Part shown: positions 1 through 10,248 of the stretch, piece after piece
How the letters are laid out: the number at the start of each line of letters is the position of its first letter
Numbering within the stretch: the first letter of the stretch is position 1
From: Podarcis raffonei
Taxonomy: Eukaryota > Chordata > Lepidosauria > Squamata > Lacertidae
DNA: 64,000 bases
NCBI RefSeq assembly: GCF_027172205.1
Contig: NC_070614.1
Location: 52,996,501-53,060,500, forward strand
Direction: 5' to 3'
Program-made: the position numbers and the translations under genes
Notes under the pieces: model-generated
Database searches by the model: none
Told to the model about the DNA's origin: nothing
The model's input: the letters and a program-made list of their open reading frames with translations, nothing else

Positions 1-6
1 AAACTC

Positions 7-295
7 GTGCAGCAGCAACTGTGGAACTCCCTCCCGCAGGGACGGCCGTCAACCCAGACAACTCTAAAAGAGGATTTGACACCCGCATGGAGGAGGCGAA
101 GGCTATCTGGTCACAACGGCTATGCTTCTGCGGTCGGAGGCAGCCATGCGCCTGAATACCAGTTGCTGGAATCCACAGGTGGGGAAAGGGCTTGTGTTCG
201 AATCCTGATGATGGTTCCCCATAATGGGTATCCAGTTGGCCGCTGTGAGAATGGATTGCTGACTCAGTTGGATCCTGACCCAGCAGGCTCTTAAC
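7..295 (+). mobile_element. CR1-like LINE 3' end
   Basis: Begins with codons for LWNSLPQ (the C-terminal motif of CR1-type ORF2) and continues through the widely repeated words CCAGTTGCTGGAATCCACAG, TGTTCGAATCCTG and CAGCAGGCTCTT. The same 300-bp unit occurs about ten times in the window on both strands. Confidence 0.65.
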
Positions 296-905
296 TTTTT
301 ATTGAATGTTGACGACCTGGCTACAGCTCATCATTGCGATGCCTGGAATCTCCCACGCCCAAAATCGCCTCTTTTTTCATTATTGAAAAAGGCCGGCTAA
401 TGTTTTTTCGTGCATCCAAGTGTCGTTGCTGGTTTCTGTGTTTCCAGAAAGCAACATCCCATTTCTCTTCTTGTCCCTGCGCTCTCCTCCCTATTGTCTC
501 AGCTGGGAGTTTGAAACCTGACCCCGCAGCCTCTGTAAGCAACCTTAATTAAATCCAGCTCTCTGCTGTTGTGGAAACGAGACGCTGGCCTGATGGAAGA
601 GACCTGAGAGGCTCCAAGCCTCACTCCCCACATTTTAAGGCTCGATGCGCGGAAAATGGCAGAAAACCTTGTGCGCAGCAACAGCCGTAGCAATATCCGC
701 CTCCTCGCGTTCAAGGATGGACTACTCCCTCGAAGGCCCAATCACTTTCGGCACCTCAAAACGCAGGGATAAAAACCACAGCCTGCCAGAAGGCTTTGGT
801 CCCAATCCAGACCCTGCCAAAGAAAACGTCGATTCAGCCCCACACACTGCCTTCGCAAGACATCCAAACCTTTCACCAGAAATCATAAGCACCTAAACAC
901 CTCCT
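295..905. other. No recognised feature
   Basis: Unique-looking sequence without coding exons, clear repeats or splice-supported frames. The same holds for 1175-1525, 3251-3640 and 8860-9470 (all in or near PLSCR3). Confidence 0.5.
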
Positions 906-1170
906 GCTGGGTCAGGCCAAAGGTCTTTCTAACCAGCATCCTGGTCTCGACTACAGCCAACCAGATGCCCACCACGAGAAGCCCCAAAGCAGGATCAGAC
1001 CACAAAGGCCGCTCTCCCCTCGCGCGGCTTCAGAAACAGGTATATAGAAGCACTGCGGTGTGAATTTGCCTAATGTTTTTTAAAGTGATCTAGGTTAGCG
1101 GCCATCGCCGCTTCCTGTGGCAATGAGTTCCACAGGTTAACGGTGCGCCGCGTGAAGGAGGACTTGGGGT
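905..1170 (-). mobile_element. CR1-like LINE 3' end
   Basis: Minus-strand relatives of the 7-295 unit: CCTGCTGGGTCAGGCC at 902-917, and the [11 protein letters not shown] frame around 1100-1140. Two pieces may be separate relics. Confidence 0.55.
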
Positions 1171-1525
1171 TGGGCTGGATGACCCTTGGGTGCCCCTTTA
1201 AACCGTACAAGTCTGTGATCTCTGTGGGGTTGGGGGCCTTGTGCAGAAAGCAATACCCTGGGCCGCCCAAATCTTCCTCAAGCTGTTACGGAAACAAGTC
1301 GCTCCAGAGCAGGAACCTAGGATGTTTTAAATTTTTCCCTCGTTTTTCCTTCCATGTGGATTTGAACAGTGTGAGGGGCCACGAGCCTAACTCAGGGACA
1401 CTATTGTCGCTCTTCCTTTCACAAACACACAAACACACACACATACAACCCGCTCCCCCGCTGTCATGTCAGAACTGGGAAAAGGGTCCATCGAGAAAAG
1501 AGGAAATCCCGGTTTTGAGATGGTT

Positions 1526-1588
1526 CTAGCTTGTGATCACCGAACTCCTCTGTCCGACTTCCCCCGTCTTCTCAAAAAACATGAAATC
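1526..1588 (-). CDS. PLSCR3: PLSCR3 last coding exon
   Basis: 63 nt: acceptor CTCTCTGCAG|GATTTC, product [20 protein letters not shown] and a TAG stop. DFMFFE completes the C-terminal transmembrane helix; human PLSCR3 ends in a similar FFEK...ITS. The exon is too short to be found by length alone; it is recognised by motif and phase. Confidence 0.92.
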   Translation of the reverse strand, partial: DFMFFEKTGEVGQRSSVITS

Positions 1589-4500
1589 CTGCAGAGAGAG
1601 GAGAGGAAAAACCAACGGTAAAGTAACATAACTTATTTATTCATCTACAAATTCATTTTAATGTTTCAATATTTTAATGTTGTATTTTAATTTTGTTTTT
1701 AAGTTGTAATCATTCAACTTGTTTTTTTTTATTGCTTGTAAGCCACCCTGAGCCCAGCCTTGGCTGAGGAGGGTGGGGTATAAATAAAAATTATTATTTT
1801 ATTATTGCAATGGTGCGATTTATTGTCGGTGGGTTTTATGTTCTGCAGACAGACACACACCCAACCCAGGTAGGTATCCGGATAGATCAGCTCCCTGCCA
1901 GATGTTTTGGACCACCGTATTTTTCGCCCCGTAAGACGAACCTGACCATAAGACGCACCTAGTTTTAATAGGGGGAATGCAAGGAAAAAAATATTCTGAA
2001 TCTCAGAAGCCAGAACAGCAAGAGGGATCGCTGCGCAGTGAAAGCAGCAATCCCTCTTGCTGTCCTGGCTTCTGTGATAGCTGCGCAGCCTGCATTCGCT
2101 CCATAAGACGCACACACATTTCCCCTTACTTTTTAGGAGGGAAAAAGTGCGTCTTATAAAGCGAAAAATACGGTACATTGGCACCTCCAGACGCCATGGC
2201 CGAGTTGTGATCCAAAACAGCTGGAAGGAGTGGCTGGGGAAGCCCAGCCAGATGGGCAGGGTAAAAATAATAAATTATTATTTTTATTATTATTAGGCAG
2301 CTGATTGGTGAAGAGAGCAAGCGCCACGATAGTAAGACGACAGGATGCGCTTCTGACAGACGTTTGTACTGGATCACACCTCTTCCTGTTCTATATGCTG
2401 CTGTTTAAATTTTATTCTTCTTATCGATATATTATTGATGTCTTTCTTTAATTTACTTTTTATGGTTTTATTGTATGGTTTCATGTTTTTATTGCAGCAA
2501 ACCACTTTGATTTTATACATACCTCGGGTTACATAGGCTTCAGGTTACAGACTCCGCTAACCCAGAAAAAGTGCTTCAGGTTAAGAACTTTGCTTCAGGA
2601 TAAGAACAGAAATTGTGCTCCGGCGCCGCGGCGGCAGCAGGAGGCCCAATTGGCTAAAGATGTGCTTCAGGCTAAGAACAGTTTCAGGTTAAGGACAGAC
2701 CTCCGGAACGAATTAAGTACTTAACCCGAGGTACCACTGTACACACAAACACACACAGAGTTGTAGCTTGGTTGTCAAACACCTTGGTACTGGTACGTTT
2801 TGGCTCCCGAATGATCGAAACCCGGAAGTGAGTGCTCTGGTTTTCAACCTTTTTTTGGAAGCCGAACGTCCGACGGGGCTTCCACGGCTTCCGATTGGCT
2901 GCAGGAGTTTCCTGCAGCCAATCAGAAGCCGCGCTTTGGTTTCCGAACGTTTTGGAAGTCAAACGGACTTCCGGAGCAGATTCCGTTCAACTTCCGAGGT
3001 ACGACTGTACAGTGGTACCTGGATTTTTGAACGTAATCCGTTCCGGAAGATCGTTCGACTTCTGAAACGTTTGAAAACCGAGGCGCAAAGGGTGGTCTGC
3101 AAATTTAACAGAGAAAACTGAAAAAACCTCAGCGGGAGCCATTTGACTTCTGAGGCGTGTTCGAAAACAGAACCATTTGCTTTCGGTTTTTTGGTGTTCG
3201 AAAACCGAAGCGTTCAACTTCTGAGGCGTTCGAAAACCAAGGTACCACTGTATATATGTAATTATATAGTGGTCTACACATAATAATATCAACAACAGCA
3301 ACAAGGCAAGATAGAAGCGATATAAATTAAATGCAAAAACCAGAATAATTTCTGAGGGAAGGTGGCAAGTTACGAGACCTCAAGCCACCTCCAAGTCAAA
3401 CCCGTCCTCTGCGCTTACATTTTCCTTGCAAAACATCCCCTCCTTCTAATTTAAAACTTATGACGCGTTCCCTGTAATGGAAGGCTCTCTGTTTTGGAGG
3501 GGGCATTTTAGGGGAAAGATTTGTTGGGAGCTTTTGCTGTTGATTCTGATATTAACTGATATTACTGATATTTACCTTTGTATCTTTGTTTTTATGTGGA
3601 AATTGTCCAGTTATGCCGTTTTTAATTTTTTTTTAATAACTAAAGGGAAAGGGACCCCGGACCGTTAGGTCCAGTCGTGGCCGACTCTGGGGTTGCGGCA
3701 CTCATCTCGCTTTATTGGCTGAGGGAGCCGGCGTACAGCTTCCGGGTCATGTGGCCAGCAGGACTAAGCTGCTTCTGGCGAACCAGAGCAGCGCACGGAA
3801 ACGCCATTTACCTTCCCGCCGGAGTGGTACCTATTTATCTACTTGCACTTTGACGTGCTTTCGAACTGCTAGGTGGGCAGGAGCAGGGACCGAGCAACGG
3901 GAGCTCACTCCGTCGCGGGGATTCGAACCGCTGACCTTCTGATCGCAAAGTCCTAGGCTCTGTGGTTTAACCCACACCGCCACCCACATCTTTTTTTTTT
4001 TTAATGACTACTTTGTTATATTTGTAATTATGTAAGCCACCTTTTCGTGTTGTAAGCCGGCTTGAGCATTCTTTTAACTGCGGAAAGTCGGCGTGGAAAT
4101 AAAATTATGCGGATGATGAACTCACAATGAGGAAACACGCTCCCAAAAGCACCGCCTTGATCTTGACATCGAGGTCCATGGGAAACTGGATCCCAAAGTT
4201 GTCTGTGTCGGTGAAGACCTCCTTGAGGAGTCCACTCCACTGCTTGCTGATCCGCCCGACACCTCGCGATTCGTCGCGGGTCTTCACCTGCAGGAAGGCA
4301 CAGAGAGGTGCGGTCAGCAACGCAAGCCGTGACATCAGAGGCTCACGCCCCAACACAGGAAGTGACCTCATAAGCCACCCCACCATTTATTCGAAGGAAG
4401 TGACGTCGCACACCAACTTCGGAAGCCACTTCCTGTTCTACCCAGGACAGGAACCGACGACTCCAGCTTTGCTTTGGATCAGGGTGGATAAAAATCAATG

Positions 4501-7500
4501 ATATTTTTTAAAAAATAAATTTTTTTAAATCCGATTTTTTTCTTTAAATTGGATTTTTTTAAAAATTTAAATCGGATTTTTAAAATAAAATGCTTTTGGA
4601 GGAAAAATCTTTCTAAAGATAGTTTTCTGTTTAAGTTACATTGTAGTCCAAAGGCTATTCATCAGGAAATAAGGATTTGTTTTAAGGTTTTCATGTGTTC
4701 TAAAACTCAGTCTAAGTTTATGTGTCTGTGTGTTTGTGTGTATATAAAAGTTTAACTACATCAGTTAACAAACATGGATACATATGCTATAATGTTATTG
4801 CTTTAGTTAAATAAATTGTTTAAATGATTATTTTTCTCCTTCCAACAAAGTACAGCAGAAAAGTTGTCCAACTATAAAGTTAACTCATTAAACCTCGCAA
4901 TAATTTCATAATTATCTGTCTATGTACAGTGGTACCTCGGGTTAAGAACTTAATACGTTCCAGAGGTCCGTTCTTAACATGAAACAGTTCTTAATCTGAA
5001 GCACCACTTTAGCTAATAGGGCCACCCGCCGCCGCCACGCGATTTCTGTTCTCATCCTGAAGCAAAGTTCTTAACCCGAGGTACTATTTCTGGCTTAGCA
5101 GAGTCTGTAACCTGAAGCGTATGTAACCCGAGGTACCACTGTAAATCTTAATCAAATAAGTGTTGGAAATGTGAAGAGAAAGACGGTTCCTTTTATCATA
5201 TGTGGTGGTCCTGCGGTAAGGTTAAGGCTTACTGGGAAATGATATACAACAAAATGAAAAAGATTTTTCAAAATAACGTTTGGAAAGAAAACAACCAGAA
5301 GCTTTTCTTTTGGGAATTATAGGGACAGAACTACCTACACCCCCCCCCAGATTTACATTGTTGGCAAAGGGCACTTTGCACATGCTCAGAAGCCGTGCGT
5401 CCTCTGGAGAAGAAAGACGTGGTGGGGCGAGGAAGAAGATTTGGTCCGTACATTAGAATAGTGCATAGCTGTCAACGTTTCTCTTTTTTTAAGGGAAATT
5501 CCTGTATTCCGAATAGGATTCCTCTCAAGAAAAGGAAAAAGTTGACAGCTATGGAATACTGAGCATCCTTATGAACGATTGCCCAAAATTTAAGTACAGC
5601 TCAAAATGCCATTTGCTCTTGAGTAGACCGTGAGGTGTGATGTACAGTGGTACCTCGGGTTACATACGCTTCAGGTTACATACGCTTCAGGTTACAGACT
5701 CCGCTAACCCAGAAATAGTGCTTCAGGTTAAGAACTTTGCTTCAGGATGAGAAAAGAAATCGGGCTCCGGCGGCAGCAGGAAGCCCCATTAGCTAAAGTG
5801 GTGCTTCAGGTTAAGAACAGTTTCAGGTTAAGAACGGACCTCCGGAATTAATTAAGTACTTAACCTGAGGTACCACTGTATACATTTTGGCCAGTTTGTG
5901 CGAAGCTTCGCCACTTCTTCAGCCTCTGTGGCTAACCGTCATGGCCGCACCAAAGGCGACCAATATGGCGGCCTTGCGGGACGTCACTCGCTGCCATGGC
6001 TGCCACCTCACAGCTGATTTAGCGGTTGAGTACCATATCGAAGTGCCCTTCGCCAACAATGTAAATCTCGGGATGTGTGTGTGTGTAGAAATTTCCCAAA
6101 CTGCCGCCTGCTCCCATAAGCACCTCAAAGTTGACGTCCCCGCCACAGCTACAGGCGAAGCAAGGCCCCAGAACGCGAAGCACCGTCTCCTTCTCGACGT
6201 TCTGGATGGAGAACTTGGGGTTGAAGGGGTGCCACGTCTGAACCACGTACCCGATGGTGGTGCCCGGGGGGCACTGAACCTCCAGCTGCGGGGAGAAGAG
6301 AACAGTTTTGCGTGTTAAATTGCTGTTTTAGGGGTTGTTTTCAAAAGTCTGGAACAGATCAATCCGTTTTGCATTACAGTCATACCTCGGGTTGAATACG
6401 CTTCGAGTTGAGCGCGTTTGAGTTGCGCTCTGCGGCAACCCGGAAGTAATGGAGTGCGTTACTTCCGGGTTCTGCTGCTTGCGCATGTGCAGGCGCTCAA
6501 AATGACGTCACGCGCATGTGCAAAAGCGGCGAGAAGCGACGCGCGCAGACGTGCTGTCGCTAGTTACGTTTGCTTCTAGATGCGAACAGGGCTCCGGAAC
6601 GGATCCCGTTCGTATCTAGAGGTACCACTGTACTTTCTACGGGTAATTGAGTGCCTTGGTTTTGGAACGCTTTGGTTTCGGAACAGACTTCCGGAACGGA
6701 TTACCATATTTTTCGCTCCTAAAAAGTAAGGGGAAATGTGTGTGCATCTTATGGAGCAAATGCAGGCGGGAAAAGCCCCCGCGGCTCTTGCGGGCTTTTC
6801 CCCGAGGGAGAAGGGACTGACGAGGCAGGCAGTCCCTTCTCCCTCCTCGTAGAAAAGCCCGCAAGAGCCACACGCTCTTTAAAGGATGTGCAGCTCCTGC
6901 GGGCTTTTGCAGGAATTCCCCTGTTAAGTTGTGGGTGAACATATCAGACGACACAGCGATTCTTCAAACAGCTCTTGTTTATTCACAGGCCAGAACAGAA
7001 CTGAACTGAAGTGTTCAGTCAGCCTGCTAATATAGAGCTCCACTACAACGTTACTGTAACAATATTCTAAAACTATCCAATCACTGAATGTTACTTTTGA
7101 TCCCTTATTTGCATAACTATCTACAGTATCCCCCTGCTGGCCCAGGGTGAGAACTTCAGTACATAACATCCCCCACCTCGTAGAAAAGGAGCCGCACACC
7201 CTTTAAAGAGTGCATGGATCTTGCTGGCTTTTGCGGGAGGCGGGGGAAGGGACACGAGCCACGTGGAGCATGTGTGCGGCTCTTGGGGGCTTTTCCCTGG
7301 GCTGCCCTTCTCCCTCCTGGGGAAAAGCCTGCAAGCGCCGCACACACGCTCCACGCCGCTCGTGAAAGGGAGTTCTGAGCAGAGCCTGGGATGCATACAG
7401 GCTCTGCTCAGCGCTCCCTTTAAAGAATATTTTTTTCCTTGCATTCCCCTTCTAAAAACTAGGTGCGTCTTATGGTCAGGTGCGTCTTATGGGGCAGGAA

Positions 7501-10207
7501 ATATGGCGCGTTTGAGAACCAAGGTACCACAGTACTTGCCTTTTCCCCAAACCAAAAAGTCCCAAACATTGCAAACTCGTAAGCGAGTCCCAACCTCCTT
7601 TTGATCATATTGCCCTTTTCTGAACCCTTCCCAACTCTTTTAACAACATCCTCTTCATTCTTAATTCTAAATTCTATTCTGGAAACTTGGAAGATCTCAA
7701 GGGGCCAAAAAAAGCGGTTGTATCGCGCTATATCAGAAGCAAAAATACTTGTTTGGATGAATTGGAAGAGTCGCAAAAAGATTCCACTGAGCTTATGGAT
7801 CGATAACATGGACAGATTAGCTACGTATGAAAGAATTGCTTGTCGGCGCAAAATAAGAATGGAGAAATACGAAGAAATTTGGAACGAATATCAAAGTGAC
7901 AAGGTGGATAACAGTGGAAAATAGAGGAGGGAAAGAGTGGTGATATTCAGGCATAGGGATATTAAAGGTAAAGGTAAAGGGACCACTGACCATTAGGTCC
8001 AGTCGTGGCCGACTCTGGGGTTGCGGCACTCATCTCGCTTTACTGGCCAAGGGAGCCGGCGTACAGCTTCTGGGTCATGTGGCCAGCATGACTAAGCCGC
8101 TTCTGGCGAACCAGAGCAGCCCACGGAAACGCCGTTTCCCTTCCCGCCGGAGTGGTACCTATTTATCTACTTGCACTTTGACATGCTTTTGAACTGCTAG
8201 GTTGGCAGGAGCAGGGACCGAGCAATGGGAGCTCACCCCGTCGCGGGATTCGAACCACTGACCTTCTGATCGGCAAGTCCTAGGCTCAGTGGTTTAACCC
8301 ACAGTGCCACCCGCGTCCCATAGGGATATTACTGTATCTTTAAAAAATTTAAACAAAAAACAATATAGTGGATGCTCGGGTTGCGAACGTGATCCGTGCA
8401 GGATGCACATTCGCAACCCGCAGCGGCACGTCTGCACACACGTGGGTTGCGATTTGGCGCTTCTGCGCATGCACGACTGCCGAAACCCGGAAGTAACCCC
8501 TTCCAGTACTTCTGGGTTTCGGCGGTCTGTAACCCGAAAAAACGCAACCTGAAGCATCTGTAACCCGAGGTATGACTGTATCTGGAGGCAAGGCAACCAG
8601 AACCGCACATGGCATGGACCGGGAGGCGCACTGCTCACCTCCTGAAGGCAACAAGGGAACCAGCAGCTGACGCATTTCAGGGGGCGCACCATGCGCAGGA
8701 CCTCCCGTCCCGCCGGGTCGTCCAGCCGCATGGAAAAGCGCCGCAGGGATCCGCAACAGTTTCGCGTGCAGCAGTCATTCTGCTCCTGGGCGTGGAAGAT
8801 GTGCTGGCCCAGGCTGTTGCGCACTTCGTACTTGTTGTTGCCTTCAAAGCCTATGAACGCTGGGGAGGGAAAGAGGGGGGAGAAATGGCGTCACTTATGG
8901 TGATGTGACAGGCTGGTGGACTCATGCGCCACCATCGACGGCCTTCCACAGAAACCTTTTTTCTTTTTTATTTATATATGCTTTTCAGATCTATACATTT
9001 CACTGATTTTACAATCATTTTGACACTTTTAAAACTTGACTTCTTTCCCCCTCTTTCTGCAGTTCCAAAGTCAATTCCAGATAAGAAGATGATCAATAAG
9101 AAAAATTAATGGAAATAATTTGAGACTTTTGGAAAGCTGAAACAGCAACAAAGATCAAAATTCACACCAGCATTTCAAAGCAACTGGGTAGGTTTGTTTA
9201 ACCAAGAACATTTTTAGAAGGTGCCGAAAAGAGCACGGTGAAGGCGCCTTTCTGATATCAAGTGGCAGGGAGTTCCAAGGCTCACTAATGAGTTTTGTGG
9301 CAAAGTGGGGACATCTGAATTAAAACATCTGAATTAAACCGCCACAGCACCCAAATCTCAAACTAGAGGGCAGGCCCTCTGTGTGTAAACTTTAAAAACT
9401 TTGGTCCAGATTTAGGAAACCGGGCACACTTCCTGGTGGACTCTGAGCATCAACATCTCCGCCATTTGTCTCTCACCTTCCACAAGCTCCACTTTCTGGT
9501 GTATCAAAATTTGGTCAACCTGAGGAGACAGAGGCCACAAAAATCAGTGTAAAAAACAAATTGTGTGTCTCCCCCCATCTAAAAGAAAAGGAATAATGCT
9601 TAACATAGACCACATGCATTTAAAGAATTTAAAGTTTTAACCATCATGCCTTCCCCCAAAATATAGTCTGGGAATTATAGTTTTTTGAGGCACCCCCATT
9701 CCCCTCAGAGAGCTAGAATTCCCAGAGTTCCCTGGGAAGAAAAATGGGAGACGGTATCACTCTGGGAACTGTAGCTGTTCGACGGGGAACAGGGAGGTCT
9801 CCTACCAGCACCCCCAACGAAACTATAGCTCCCAGAATTTTACAGGGGAAGCCGTGTCTGTTTAAAGAGGTATCATAGCGATTGAAATATATGGCATTTC
9901 CAGGCCTGAAAAGATGGACTCCCTTGTCATTTCTGAACCCGGACACTCCCCGATTTAGAGACACGGTTCAGCTCAGCCCTCCTCACCTGGCAGCTTTCAA
10001 CAGGGGCCACACCTGAGCCTCCACCTTCAAGAGCAGGTGTGACCTGTTTGTGTAGTGGTCACGTAGGATTGCTATGAGGAATTATGAAAAATGAAGCGAG
10101 CCATTGTGTCCGCGATGAAAGCATCGCTTTGACTGGGTTTGGGTCACTGACATGATTTTTGATCGATGCCACAAGCATTTCTGCCTCATTTTCTCTGACA
10201 GTCACGT

Positions 10208-10248
<41 letters not shown>

